Origin: Thiobacillus sp.
GTDB lineage: Bacteria > Pseudomonadota > Gammaproteobacteria > Burkholderiales > Thiobacillaceae
Direction of reading: 5' to 3'
Length of the DNA: 64,000 nt
NCBI GenBank assembly: GCA_030680405.1
Contig: JAUXVT010000028.1
Location: 28,222 to 92,221, forward strand
Shown: positions 9,761-18,189 of the stretch, in pieces
Layout of the letters: each line of letters starts with the position of its first letter
How positions within the stretch are numbered: the first letter of the stretch is position 1
The notes under the pieces: generated by a model
Database searches by the model: none
The model's input: the letters and a program-made list of their open reading frames with translations, nothing else
Told to the model about the DNA's origin: nothing
Program-made: the position numbers and the translations under genes

Positions 9761-11152
9761 TTACATCTTCCAGCTGTACTGGACACCCAGCGAGTTCTGA
9801 TACATTTGGATCGTGTCCTCGCCGCCGAAGAACAAAGACGGTCCTGTGACTTCTTTCTTGAAGCCATGCATGTAGGCCACAGTCAGTTCGTTACCGGATG
9901 CCATCGTATAAGTCAGGCCCAAGGTTACATGATCTTCAATGACGCCAGGCGCAAGGATATTGAATTCCACATCGCCGCTCGGAATGGGCTGGTCGGTATG
10001 GCTGTAGCCTGCACGCAAAGTCAACTGCTTGGTGTACTTGTACTCCATGCCAAGCTTCCAGACATCCATGTCCTGCCAGCCAAAACCGGAGCCGTTATCG
10101 CCGCCCAGGCAGTTAGGGTTGGTAGAAATGGTAAAGGGGTCAAACGGCACGCATCCGAAGAAGTTCGTCGATGGGTTGGATACGGATTCGACACCGCTAT
10201 AGTTAATGCGCTGGTAGTCGAGCGCAACCATGAGGCTGGGGGTCGCCTGCCAGGCCACGCCCAGGTTGTAGTTCTCGGGGATGTCGAAATCGCCCTGCTC
10301 GGCAAACAGGCCGGCGTACTTGTCGAACTCCTCGAACTTCATCTTGCTGGCGTAAGCCGCACCAATACTCACAGCCGGCGTAATCTTGCCGTAGTAACCG
10401 ACGCGCACACCGTAGCCAAATGCATCGTCATAGCGCCTGTTGGTCAAGTTGGTCGCATCCTGAGAAATCAAGCCAAAAGCCTGTATACCTTCGGCTTTGA
10501 AGCGCTGGTAGCCGAGTAGCGGAGAAATACCGATGGAATGGTTGGGAGCCAACTTGAAAGCCACGGTGGGGGCAACGATCAGTTGCATCAGGTCAACACC
10601 CAAAGAACCTGCGCCACCCAGCAGGTTGGAACCATTCGGAAACGCAGGGTAGTCGCTGTTCATACCACCATTGCCATACACCGTCACGCCCAGCGCCAGG
10701 TTGTTGTTAACCATGCGGTTGTAACCGAATTCAGGAATCAGGAAATAATTGGAATCGCTTTCAGCTGACCCGTTAATGGCGGGAATAAGTAGATAAAACT
10801 CAGGGCCAAGTGCAGCTGCCGGATCCGAAACGAAATTAGCCGGATTGGTCGGATCAGCGGTAAAAGTACCGCCATCGAAGTTGATCGGCAGGGCACTGCC
10901 CGTGCTGCCCGTTCTGCTCGATTCGCGAATCGGGCTAAACAGATCCATACCCAGATCAACGCGGTTGCCCGCAAACGCCATGGTGGCAGGGTTGTTGGCG
11001 CCGCCGAAGGCATCACCGGTCACAGCGGTGGAAGCACCGGCCATCCCCTTGGCCTTCATGCCGTAGCCGTGCGAAAAATAACCGTTGGTAGCGTAGGCAC
11101 TGCCAGCCAGACCGGCCAGTGCCATGAATGCGAATACACGTGTGAACTTCAT
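9761..11152 (-). CDS. OmpP1/FadL/TodX-family outer-membrane porin
   Basis: A 463-residue outer-membrane beta-barrel of the FadL family, which carries long-chain fatty acids or other hydrophobic compounds across the outer membrane. A Sec signal peptide ends at GSAYA, giving mature TNGYFSHGYGMKAKGMAGAS. This N-terminal hatch sequence, with its GMAGA pattern, is characteristic. Alternating polar/hydrophobic strands run to a C-terminal aromatic segment (NSLGVQYSWKM), as expected for a barrel. A strong AAGGAG site precedes the ATG. It is flanked by terminators, so it is probably monocistronic. The substrate is unknown; proximity to sulfur genes makes elemental sulfur or another hydrophobic substrate conceivable, but that is only inference. 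Confidence 0.88.
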   Translation of the reverse strand: MKFTRVFAFMALAGLAGSAYATNGYFSHGYGMKAKGMAGASTAVTGDAFGGANNPATMAFAGNRVDLGMDLFSPIRESSRTGSTGSALPINFDGGTFTADPTNPANFVSDPAAALGPEFYLLIPAINGSAESDSNYFLIPEFGYNRMVNNNLALGVTVYGNGGMNSDYPAFPNGSNLLGGAGSLGVDLMQLIVAPTVAFKLAPNHSIGISPLLGYQRFKAEGIQAFGLISQDATNLTNRRYDDAFGYGVRVGYYGKITPAVSIGAAYASKMKFEEFDKYAGLFAEQGDFDIPENYNLGVAWQATPSLMVALDYQRINYSGVESVSNPSTNFFGCVPFDPFTISTNPNCLGGDNGSGFGWQDMDVWKLGMEYKYTKQLTLRAGYSHTDQPIPSGDVEFNILAPGVIEDHVTLGLTYTMASGNELTVAYMHGFKKEVTGPSLFFGGEDTIQMYQNSLGVQYSWKM

Positions 11153-11293
11153 TGTTGTCTCCTTGGGGCAAAATTACTATTGCTAGACTTAATAGACGAC
11201 CTGCCGCGTAGGCTACGCCCGCGCTAGGAGTTAGACAAGCCGACCGACTAATCCGGCCGAATAATCAAGACCAGGTGTTGTACAAAAGACACA

Positions 11294-11325
11294 AAAAAAT
11301 GAGCCGAATTAATTCGGCTCATTTT
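11294..11325 (-). terminator. Terminator after dsrE2
   Basis: Symmetric hairpin AAATGAGCCGAATT / AATTCGGCTCATTT lying 20 bases beyond the dsrE2 stop. A-tract on the plus strand serves as U-tract for minus-strand RNA. It separates dsrE2 from the porin gene downstream. Confidence 0.8.
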
Positions 11326-11345
11326 CATCATGCGGCAATCTGTCT

Positions 11346-11855
11346 TCAGATGAACAGGCAGATGTCGGTTTCGCCGGCGAATTCGAAGAAGGTCGCAGCG
11401 CCGCCGTATTCGAGGCCGTCGATGAAGTCGGAATGCTTGAAACCGAACAGTTCAACGGTCATCTGGCAGGCGATGAATTTGACCTCGGCTTCCTGGCACA
11501 GCTCGCGCAGTTCGGGAATGGTGGCCACGCCATTGTTGGCGATGGTCTGCTTCATCAGGGCAGTCGCCACGTTTTCATAACCCGGGATGATCGCCTGGAT
11601 GGCGTTGGGCATGTTCCAGTTGATGCTCTTGAACCACTTGGGGCCGAACGGCATCTTCATCGGCATGCCGGGGTTGCCCAGGGGGCTGACCTTGAGCACG
11701 GACAGATCCTTGCGAACCAGTTGCAAACCATAGAAGGTGAAGAAAATCTGGGTTTCGTAGCCCAGCGCGGCCGCCGTGGAGGCCAGGATAAACGGGGGGT
11801 AAGCCCAGTCCAGCGTGCCCTTGGTGGCGATGATAGCCATTTTTTTGGTATCCAT
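11346..11855 (-). CDS. DsrE2-family sulfur carrier protein
   Basis: A 169-residue member of the DsrE/DsrF-like family, subgroup DsrE2. Family members carry protein-bound persulfide or thiosulfonate in cytoplasmic sulfur oxidation. The N-terminal Rossmann-like strand (KKMAIIATKGTLDWAYPPF) and the hydrophobic FFTFYGLQL segment are typical. Conserved cysteines are at 120 and 130 (KFIACQMTVELFGF). A good AGGAG lies just upstream of the ATG. It is downstream of tusA and rhodanese, giving the rhd-tusA-dsrE2 order known from many sulfur oxidisers. A hairpin separates it from tusA, so it may have its own promoter. DsrE2 members are often membrane-associated; no clear transmembrane helix is seen here. 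Confidence 0.85.
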   Translation of the reverse strand: MDTKKMAIIATKGTLDWAYPPFILASTAAALGYETQIFFTFYGLQLVRKDLSVLKVSPLGNPGMPMKMPFGPKWFKSINWNMPNAIQAIIPGYENVATALMKQTIANNGVATIPELRELCQEAEVKFIACQMTVELFGFKHSDFIDGLEYGGAATFFEFAGETDICLFI

Positions 11856-11877
11856 GCTCTGTCTCTCCTGTACCGGT

Positions 11878-11917
11878 AAAAAAAAACAGCGCCGTGTGTT
11901 CTTTGAACAGACGGCGC
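11878..11917 (-). terminator. Terminator-like hairpin between tusA and dsrE2
   Basis: On the minus strand GCGCCGT pairs with ACGGCGC across a loop of about 15 bases, followed by a run of nine U. It lies 17-57 bases after the tusA stop, inside what would otherwise be one rhd-tusA-dsrE2 transcript, so dsrE2 levels may be set separately or by readthrough. Confidence 0.65.
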
Positions 11918-11934
11918 CGGTTTTGGTTTCTTTT

Positions 11935-12162
11935 TTACTTTTTCTTCATAAAGAAGGTGAATTCGCCACCCGCTTCGGCGGTGGACAGCAGTTCGTTGCC
12001 GGTCTGCTTGGCGAAAGCGGCGAAGTCCTTGACCGAGCCCGGGTCGGTGGAGAGGATCTTCAGCACCTGGCCGCTGGTGACTTCTGACAGGGCTTTCTTG
12101 GCACGCAGGATGGGCAGAGGGCAGTTCAGGCCACGTGCATCAAGTTCTTTATCGAAATTCAT
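11935..12162 (-). CDS. tusA: TusA-family sulfurtransferase
   Basis: A 75-residue cytoplasmic sulfur carrier. The motif CPLP (Cys14-Pro-Leu-Pro17) is the persulfide-bearing CPxP of TusA/SirA proteins, within LDARGLNCPLPILRAKKAL. In sulfur oxidisers TusA takes sulfane sulfur from rhodanese and passes it to DsrEFH or to DsrE2/Hdr systems. ATG 12162 is chosen over an upstream in-frame ATG at 12189 because an AAGGAG stands seven bases before it and the N-terminus fits. Rhodanese is upstream and dsrE2 downstream. A good sigma-70-like promoter is visible 48-76 bases upstream. Confidence 0.92.
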   Translation of the reverse strand: MNFDKELDARGLNCPLPILRAKKALSEVTSGQVLKILSTDPGSVKDFAAFAKQTGNELLSTAEAGGEFTFFMKKK

Positions 12163-12209
12163 TGGGTTCTCCTTACAGTAAATCGGCATGTACTAAAAAT
12201 CGCTGCGAT

Positions 12210-12238
12210 ACATTAAACCAGAAGTTCCCCCATTGCAA
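12210..12238 (-). promoter_or_regulatory. Putative sigma-70 promoter of tusA
   Basis: Reading the minus strand: -35 TTGCAA (12238-12233), 17-base spacer, -10 TAATGT (12215-12210). The predicted start is near 12203, about 40 bases before the tusA ATG. This would allow tusA expression independent of the rhodanese gene. Confidence 0.45.
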
Positions 12239-12298
12239 CCGCATTTGCTGCGCTGCGGGGAAATTCCGGGGGTTCTTTGGTTGGTTTTACCCTGGGCT

Positions 12299-12628
12299 TT
12301 AATGCGGCAGGCTGAGCGCGTTGCCTGAACGCGCCCACGCCATGATGCCGCCAGCTAGGTTGTGCATGTTGCCGTAGCCTTTGGAGGCCATGAACGCACA
12401 CGCCTGAGCCGAACGCGCGCCGGAACGGCAGTAGATCACCACGGGTTTGTCCTGGGGAATATCGGCCGCGCGCAGCGGCAGCAAATGCAGCGGGATGTGG
12501 ATGGCGCCATCAATCACGCCTTGCGCGACTTCGGCCTCGGTGCGCACATCGATCAGATGCGCGCCCTTGGTGGCGATTTCCGCGACGTAACCCGGATCGA
12601 CTTCCTTGAAACCCGACAGTCCAAACAT
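12299..12628 (-). CDS. Single-domain rhodanese-like sulfurtransferase
   Basis: A 109-residue single rhodanese domain. The active-site loop is YCRSGARS with the persulfide cysteine at about residue 67, and the domain also has LIDVRTEAEVAQGVIDGAIHIP, typical of the fold. It is the first step of the rhodanese to TusA to DsrE2 sulfur relay suggested by gene order. ATG 12628 is preferred to an upstream in-frame codon at 12664 because an AGGAG is present and the domain is complete from there. There is no signal peptide, so it is cytoplasmic. The gap to tusA is about 136 bases. Confidence 0.9.
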   Translation of the reverse strand: MFGLSGFKEVDPGYVAEIATKGAHLIDVRTEAEVAQGVIDGAIHIPLHLLPLRAADIPQDKPVVIYCRSGARSAQACAFMASKGYGNMHNLAGGIMAWARSGNALSLPH

Positions 12629-12805
12629 AGAGATCACACTCCTAAATAATGGATAAATTATCATTTTCTAATATACCCCAAAGCGGGGGCCACGCCAAGG
12701 ACTTGCCGCGGCCGATGCGTAGGAACGGCGCCCTTGCCACGATTAACTCCGACTCACCACTGTAATCGGCCCGTGGGTGGCCCTCCACAACATTCTCCGC
12801 CGTGC

Positions 12806-13744
12806 TCAGCAGCGCTGGGCACCGTGATACAGGTTGACCACATGGCGCGCCTCTGCGAAGAACAGCCAGCGCTCGACTGCGGCGCCGGCGAGGCCGGCAA
12901 GGGCCGCGATGATGGCTGCGGTTTGGCCGCCCTGCTGGTTAAACACCCACACCAGCATCAGGCCGGGCAACGCAAAGCCCAGCACGAACACCACGACCTT
13001 AAGCAGGCCGGCTTTCTGCCGCGCGATCTGGAAGCCGAATTCCTGGGTGAGGAAGGTGCCGTGGGTGTGGCCGGTGTCGAGCAGCTTGACCTTGGCGCGG
13101 GTGAGGCCGGTGGCGGTGTTGATGGTCGGCGAGAGGCCGGGGCTGTGAATCCAGAAGTAGTAGATGGCCTTCAGCACCGCGGCGATCGAAACGATCAGCG
13201 CCGACATCGCGATGTAGGGCGTGGTGTCGAGACCGGCCACCACAGCGCCCAGCAGCAGCAGCAGGCTGCCGCTGGCGTAGCCCAGCGCGAGGTAGTTGGC
13301 CGGTACCAGCGGGGTGTTCCACTGGCGGATGGTTTTCAGGCAGGCGTAGATCATGCCGGTGGAGAACACGGTGATCCAAGCCAGCACAGCGGTCAAGAAG
13401 CCGCTGATGACACGCAGCCACTGCGACGCGTCGAACATGATGCTGCCGAGATAGATCAGGGCCAGCGGCATGAACACCATGGCAAACACGCCCTCGCGCG
13501 ACAACCAGGAGGTGCGGAAACGGCTGAACGCGCGCCAGGCGTTTTTCGGATTGGCGAGGTGGAAGGTGGACGACAACAAGCCGAACACGACCAGCCCCAT
13601 CGCGATGAGGCCGCCCGCGACGAGCTGATCCTGGCTGAAACCGCCGCCAAGCTTGAAGAAGTCGGCAAGAAACAGCAGCGAGAACAGACCGAAGCCGGCG
13701 CCCGATGCCACGGTGAAGAAAATAACTGAGAAAGCGGGATGCAT
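12806..13744 (-). CDS. soeC: Sulfite dehydrogenase membrane subunit SoeC (DmsC/NrfD-like)
   Basis: A 312-residue integral membrane protein with about eight hydrophobic helices, similar to DmsC-type quinone-interacting anchor subunits. It begins HPAFSVIFFTVASGAGFGLF, which resembles SoeC and related anchors. With the adjacent iron-sulfur subunit and molybdoenzyme it should form SoeABC, which oxidises sulfite in the cytoplasm and feeds electrons to the quinone pool. It lies 56 bases downstream of soeB, with a short duplicated sequence in the gap. Specific assignment as SoeC rather than another DMSO-reductase-family anchor rests on its partners and the sulfur-oxidation context. Confidence 0.82.
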   Translation of the reverse strand: MHPAFSVIFFTVASGAGFGLFSLLFLADFFKLGGGFSQDQLVAGGLIAMGLVVFGLLSSTFHLANPKNAWRAFSRFRTSWLSREGVFAMVFMPLALIYLGSIMFDASQWLRVISGFLTAVLAWITVFSTGMIYACLKTIRQWNTPLVPANYLALGYASGSLLLLLGAVVAGLDTTPYIAMSALIVSIAAVLKAIYYFWIHSPGLSPTINTATGLTRAKVKLLDTGHTHGTFLTQEFGFQIARQKAGLLKVVVFVLGFALPGLMLVWVFNQQGGQTAAIIAALAGLAGAAVERWLFFAEARHVVNLYHGAQRC

Positions 13745-13766
13745 GGATTCTCCTGGCGCAAATTCA

Positions 13767-13797
13767 AATTAAGGACAGCGCAATTTAGGGACAGCGC
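13767..13797. repeat. Short tandem direct repeat between soeB and soeC
   Basis: Two adjacent near-identical copies of about 15-16 bases, AATTAAGGACAGCGC (13767-13781) and AATTTAGGGACAGCGC (13782-13797), fill most of the intercistronic gap up to the soeB stop. It may be a remnant of a larger dispersed repeat. Confidence 0.5.
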
Positions 13798-13800
13798 GGT

Positions 13801-14496
13801 TTAGCGGCGCACCAGCTTGTTGGCGAACTGCTTGATGCTTTCCTTCAGGCCGCCACGGGGCTTGGCGTCCACCGGGATCACCGGCATGCGGCGCGGCGGC
13901 AGATACTGGTTGGTCGGGTTGTAGTTGAGCTCGGGCATCAGCGGGAAGCCGCTGCGCTCGCGCACGGTGCGCGACACCGCCGAATCGGGATCGTCGAAAT
14001 CGCCGAACATGCGGGCATGCGCCGGGCAGGTCAGCACGCACGCGGGCTGGCGCTCCTCGACCGGCAGGTCCTGGTCGTAGATGCGGTCGACGCACAGGGT
14101 GCACTTCTTCATCGTGCCGCTAGAACGGTCGAGTTCGCGCGCGCCGTACGGGCAGGCCCACGAGCAGTAGTTGCAGCCCATGCACTTGTCCTGGTCGATC
14201 AGCACGATGCCGTCTTCGGGACGCTTGTACGAGGCGCCGGTGGGGCACACGGTGACGCAGTCGGCATCCTCGCAGTGCATGCACGACATCGGGAAGTTGA
14301 CGGTCTTGTTGTTCGGATACTCGTCCATTTCGTAATGGCGAATCCGGTTGAACCACACGCCCGACGGCTCGGCGCCGTAGGGCTGGTAGTCGGACAACGG
14401 GCCGATGGTGCCGGAGGCGTTCCATTCCTTGCAAGCGATGGCGCAGGCATGACAGCCCACGCACACATCGAGGTCGATGACCAATCCAAGTCTCAT
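13801..14496 (-). CDS. soeB: Sulfite dehydrogenase iron-sulfur subunit SoeB
   Basis: A 231-residue ferredoxin-type electron-transfer subunit with four 4Fe-4S motifs. CVGCHACAIAC is near residues 12-22, CMHCEDADCVTVCP near 72-85, CMGCNYCSWACP near 105-116 and CTLCVDRI near 131; further cysteines lie in PACVLTCPAH. The order is that of DmsB-like subunits. No Tat or Sec signal is present, matching a cytoplasmic enzyme. It lies 31 bases downstream of soeA and upstream of soeC, so soeABC form one minus-strand operon. It relays electrons from the molybdenum site of SoeA to the SoeC anchor. Confidence 0.88.
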   Translation of the reverse strand: MRLGLVIDLDVCVGCHACAIACKEWNASGTIGPLSDYQPYGAEPSGVWFNRIRHYEMDEYPNNKTVNFPMSCMHCEDADCVTVCPTGASYKRPEDGIVLIDQDKCMGCNYCSWACPYGARELDRSSGTMKKCTLCVDRIYDQDLPVEERQPACVLTCPAHARMFGDFDDPDSAVSRTVRERSGFPLMPELNYNPTNQYLPPRRMPVIPVDAKPRGGLKESIKQFANKLVRR

Positions 14497-14527
14497 AGTT
14501 TTGCTCGCTCTATTTTCCGGGTGCTGC

Positions 14528-17404
14528 TCAGTTTTTTTCGTAAGTGCGCGCGTCGTAGCGCAACACGTCGGGGCGTTCGTAACGCTCGTCGCCCGGCAGC
14601 GCCTTCAGCGCATCAAACTGCGGCCACGACCCGGTCTCGCCCGGCGCGGCTTTCCATATCCGCACGCGCAGGTCGAACCACGCCGCCTGTCCGGTCACCG
14701 GGTCGGAGTTGGTGACGCGGCGCTCGCCGGATTTTTCCGGCAGCAGTTCCGAAATCAGGTGGTTGAGCAGAAAACCCTTGGTCGCCTCGGACGCATCTTC
14801 CTTCAAGCCCCAGGCGCCCTTCTGCTTGCCGATGGCGTTCCAGGTCCAGATGGTGTTTTCCTGGGTGCCTTCCATGGTCTTGGCCTGGCAGCGGATCTTG
14901 CCGTTGTGCGACTCGACCCAGATCCAGTCAAAATCCTTGATGCCCATTTCCGCCGCCTTGCGCGCGTTCATGTACATGTAGTTCTGCGCCATGAGCTGAC
15001 GCAGCCACACGTTCTGCGAATCCCACGAGTGGTACATGAACATGGGGCGCTGGGTGAGCGCGAAGAAGGGGTATTCGTCCTTGTCCACGCGCTGCTGCTC
15101 GAGCGGCTCGTACCACATCGGCAGCGGGTCGAAATACTTCACCAGGCGCTCGCGGTCGACCTGGTTGTTGGGCTGCGGGCCATCATACAGGCCCTGCCCT
15201 GCCAGGCGGAATTTCTGCAGCGGCTCGGAGTAGAACTGCATGATGATGGGCTCGGCCTTGCCGACGAAGCCGACGTCCGCCGCCACATCGAGGTAATCCT
15301 TGTTGGCAAAGCGCATGTACTTCTGGTTGTCGGGCCAGTGGTGGGCGAAGAAGCTCTGGTTCTCGATGTACTTTTCCCACTGGTTGGGGTTGGGCTCGCC
15401 CTTCAACGACTTGGTGCCGTCCTTGCCGCGCCAGCCGGCGAGGAAGCCCACCCCCGGCGAACGCTCGTAGTTGACGATGAAGTCGGGATAGTCCTTGAAT
15501 TTGGGCGTGCCGTCCGGCTTGGTGAAGGCCGGAAACTTCAGGCGTCCCGCCAGCTCGACCATGACTTCCTGCCACGGCCGCACATCACGCTCGGGCTTGA
15601 CCAGCGGATAACGGATCGCGTCGGCCGCCGCATCCGGCTCGGAAATCGGCCGATCGAGCAGCGAAATGCAGTCGTGCCGCTCGAGATAAGTGGTGTCCGG
15701 CAGGATCAGGTCGGCGAAGTTGGTCATCTCCGAATGGAAGGCGTCGATCACCACCAGGAACGGGATTTTGTATTGGCCGGGCTCTTCCGGATCCTTGGCG
15801 CGCAGCATGTCCTGGATGTTCGACGTGTTCATGGACGAGTTCCACGCCATGTTGGCCATGAACAGGATCAGCGTGTCGAGCGCGTAGGGATCGTGGTTCG
15901 CCGCGTTGGTGATGACCATGTGCATCAGGCCGTGCGAGGAAAGCGGCGTCTCCCAGGAGAAGGCCTTGTCGATGCGCAGCGGGTTGCCGAATTCGTCGAT
16001 CACCAGGTCTTCCGGACGCGTCGGGAAACCGAGTGGCGGACGCGACAGCGGCGTGTTCGGCGCGTTGATGATGTCGATGTTGTTTTCCGGCAGCTGGTGC
16101 GGCGGAATCGGCTTCGGATACGGCGCACGGGCGCGGAAGTTGCCCGGCGCGTCAAGCGCGCCCAGCAGCATCTGGATCATGTGAATCGCGCGGCAGGAAT
16201 GGAAGCCGTTGGAGTGCGCCGCGATGCCGCGCATCGCGTACATCGCCACCGGGCGACCGACCACCTTGTCGTGCTTGCGGCCCCACACGTCGGTCCATTC
16301 GATCGGCAGCTCGACCGTTTCCTTGAACGCGACATGCGCCATTTCCAGCGCAATGCGCTCGATGGTCTCGGCCGGCAGGCCGCATTCCAGTGCGACGTTT
16401 TCAGGCGCATAGCGATCATCGAGATAGCGCTCGACCATCAGCGACATCACGGTCTTGACACGACGACCGTCCGGCGCCACATATTCACCGAACAGCGCGG
16501 GGGCGATGTCGCCGTCCATGCCGTTCCTGAAGGCTTCCTTGTCGATATCCCAGATCAGCGGCTGGTCGTTTTCATCGCGCAGGAACAGGCCGTCGCCCTT
16601 CTGTCCCGGGGTCTGCACCACCAGCCAGGAGGCGTTGGTGTAGCGCACCAGGAATTCGTAGTCGAATTGCTCGTGCTTCAGCAGCACATGCACCATCGAC
16701 ATGGCGAGCAGGCCGTCCATGCCCGGCTTGATCGGCAGCCATTCGTCGGCAATCGCCGAATAGCCGGTGCGCACCGGGTTGATGGTAACGAACTTGCCGC
16801 CACGGCGCTTGAGCTTTTCCAGTCCAATCTTGATCGGGTTGGACGAGTGGTCTTCCGCCACCCCCCACATCAGAAAATACTTGGCGTAATCCCAGTCGGG
16901 TGCGCCGAATTCCCAGAACGAGAAACCGATGGAATAGAGGCCAGCCACCGCCATGTTGACCGAACAGAAACCGCCGTGTGCCGCCCAGTTGGGGGTGCCG
17001 AACTGCTGCGCCCACAGGCCGGTAAGAGCCTGCATCTGGTCGCGCCCGGTGAAGTAGGCCAGCTTGGACGGGTCGGTCGCACGGATATCTTCCAGGCGGT
17101 CGGTCAGCACATCGAGCGCCTGATCCCAGGAAATCGGTTCGTAAATGCCTTCGCCGCGCTCGGTGCCGGGCTTGCGTATCAGGGGCTGGGTCAGCTTGGC
17201 AGTGGAATACTGCTTCATGATCCCAGCCGATCCCTTGGCACACAACACGCCCTGGTTGGTGGGATGGTTGCGGTTGCCCTGGATGAAGCGGACCTTGTTG
17301 TCCTCCAGCGTCACCTTGATGCCGCAACGGCAGGCACACATATAGCAAGTGGTGTACTTGATTTCCTGCGCGTCGTGATTTTCGAGTTTGATCTTGGCGT
17401 TCAT
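14528..17404 (-). CDS. soeA: Sulfite dehydrogenase catalytic subunit SoeA (molybdopterin oxidoreductase)
   Basis: A 958-residue molybdopterin-guanine-dinucleotide enzyme of the DMSO reductase family. An N-terminal 4Fe-4S motif is formed by Cys20, Cys23, Cys27 and Cys55 (TTCYMCACRCGIK and GVLCAKG). Typical cofactor-binding segments follow, such as YFTGRDQMQALTGLW and DLILPDTTYLERHD. There is no Tat signal, so it acts in the cytoplasm like characterised SoeA and unlike periplasmic SorAB. With SoeB and SoeC it should oxidise sulfite to sulfate and reduce quinone. A different substrate cannot be excluded from sequence alone, but the neighbouring sulfur-carrier and sox genes favour sulfite. A long open frame on the opposite strand is a shadow of this gene. 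Confidence 0.87.
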   Translation of the reverse strand: MNAKIKLENHDAQEIKYTTCYMCACRCGIKVTLEDNKVRFIQGNRNHPTNQGVLCAKGSAGIMKQYSTAKLTQPLIRKPGTERGEGIYEPISWDQALDVLTDRLEDIRATDPSKLAYFTGRDQMQALTGLWAQQFGTPNWAAHGGFCSVNMAVAGLYSIGFSFWEFGAPDWDYAKYFLMWGVAEDHSSNPIKIGLEKLKRRGGKFVTINPVRTGYSAIADEWLPIKPGMDGLLAMSMVHVLLKHEQFDYEFLVRYTNASWLVVQTPGQKGDGLFLRDENDQPLIWDIDKEAFRNGMDGDIAPALFGEYVAPDGRRVKTVMSLMVERYLDDRYAPENVALECGLPAETIERIALEMAHVAFKETVELPIEWTDVWGRKHDKVVGRPVAMYAMRGIAAHSNGFHSCRAIHMIQMLLGALDAPGNFRARAPYPKPIPPHQLPENNIDIINAPNTPLSRPPLGFPTRPEDLVIDEFGNPLRIDKAFSWETPLSSHGLMHMVITNAANHDPYALDTLILFMANMAWNSSMNTSNIQDMLRAKDPEEPGQYKIPFLVVIDAFHSEMTNFADLILPDTTYLERHDCISLLDRPISEPDAAADAIRYPLVKPERDVRPWQEVMVELAGRLKFPAFTKPDGTPKFKDYPDFIVNYERSPGVGFLAGWRGKDGTKSLKGEPNPNQWEKYIENQSFFAHHWPDNQKYMRFANKDYLDVAADVGFVGKAEPIIMQFYSEPLQKFRLAGQGLYDGPQPNNQVDRERLVKYFDPLPMWYEPLEQQRVDKDEYPFFALTQRPMFMYHSWDSQNVWLRQLMAQNYMYMNARKAAEMGIKDFDWIWVESHNGKIRCQAKTMEGTQENTIWTWNAIGKQKGAWGLKEDASEATKGFLLNHLISELLPEKSGERRVTNSDPVTGQAAWFDLRVRIWKAAPGETGSWPQFDALKALPGDERYERPDVLRYDARTYEKN

Positions 17405-17431
17405 GCGGCCTCTAGGTTAATTGTGCCCCCA

Positions 17432-17459
17432 GCGGTTTCGTCACGAAACCGCGTTTTTT
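17432..17459 (+). terminator. Terminator-like hairpin in the soeA upstream region
   Basis: Stem GCGGTTTCGT / ACGAAACCGC with almost no loop, then a T6 run on the plus strand. No plus-strand gene ends here. On the minus strand it would lie in the soeA 5' leader, 28-55 bases before the ATG. It may shield soeA from antisense transcription or fold in the leader. Confidence 0.5.
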
Positions 17460-17595
17460 CCTGCCCGGATATACACACTAGGTGACTGCTGGAAGCAGCG
17501 CCAGCGCATCAGCACTGGATGCTGCAGGGACGGCTATATATTAATCTTTCCGAATATTCGATTATTTTGCACTTCAAGCAGCCCGCATGGCAAGC

Positions 17596-17624
17596 AAAAA
17601 GGCTGATATCCCTATAAGCCAGCC
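17596..17624 (-). terminator. Terminator after the TlpA-like gene
   Basis: On the minus strand AGGCTG pairs with CAGCCT around a 17-base loop, followed by U5. It sits 17 bases after the stop of the thioredoxin-like gene and separates it from soeA. Confidence 0.6.
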
Positions 17625-17640
17625 TGACAATAATCCTTAT

Positions 17641-18189
17641 TTAACGCGGGGTTGAACGTCCGTATTCAACCTGGTTCGCCTGTGCTGGCAGCTCAGCCAG
17701 CAGTGACTCGATCACCCCCAAGGCCTCGCCTTCGTCCCACTCGGTCGGCCCAGTCAGCACGTAGCGCACCCGCCCCTCGGCGTCCAGCAGGAAGGTGGTG
17801 GGCAGGGCAAACACGTTCCAGCGCTTGGTGTTGCTGCCGTCCGGGTCGAGCAGAATCGGGAAGCCCAGCTTCATTCTGGACAGGTAGGCATTCACTTCGT
17901 CCGGTGTTTCGGCGCTGTCCAGCGCGACGATTGTTAGCGGCCGCCCCGCCATCTTGACCCGCAGCTGCTCCATCGACGGCATTTCGCGAAGGCAGGGCGG
18001 GCACCACGACGCCCAGAAATTAAGCAGCACCACCTTGCCGCGGTAGTCAGCCAGGGTTTTGGGCGCACCACTCAGATCCTGCGCCTTCAGCCCCGGTGCC
18101 GCTGTAGCGGCACGCGCCTCAAATCCGGCGGCCTGCGTGCCGCTCGTCAGCAGCAGGCTCATCACACAGGTTGTCAGCAATCGTTTCAT
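17641..18189 (-). CDS. TlpA/ResA-like exported thioredoxin-fold protein
   Basis: A periplasmic or membrane-anchored thiol-disulfide oxidoreductase of about 182 residues. A Sec signal (MKRLLTTCVMSLLLTSGTQA) precedes a thioredoxin domain with active site WASWCPPC (Cys63, Cys66) and the cis-proline segment VFALPTTFLLD. Family members reduce cysteines in apocytochromes or copper chaperones, or act in general redox control. The start ATG at 18189 overlaps the stop of the upstream gene (ATGA); a GTG two codons earlier is also possible. The signal sequence contains a cysteine at position 8 but no clear lipobox. Its partner protein is unknown, so no specific target is assigned. Confidence 0.85.
   Translation of the reverse strand: MKRLLTTCVMSLLLTSGTQAAGFEARAATAAPGLKAQDLSGAPKTLADYRGKVVLLNFWASWCPPCLREMPSMEQLRVKMAGRPLTIVALDSAETPDEVNAYLSRMKLGFPILLDPDGSNTKRWNVFALPTTFLLDAEGRVRYVLTGPTEWDEGEALGVIESLLAELPAQANQVEYGRSTPR

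Noticed and set aside
14477..17485. A 1002-codon open frame on the plus strand opposite soeA
   Set aside because: It is the antisense shadow of a GC-rich gene. The minus-strand product is a clear molybdoenzyme, and the plus-strand translation is rich in Arg, His and Val with no recognisable domain.
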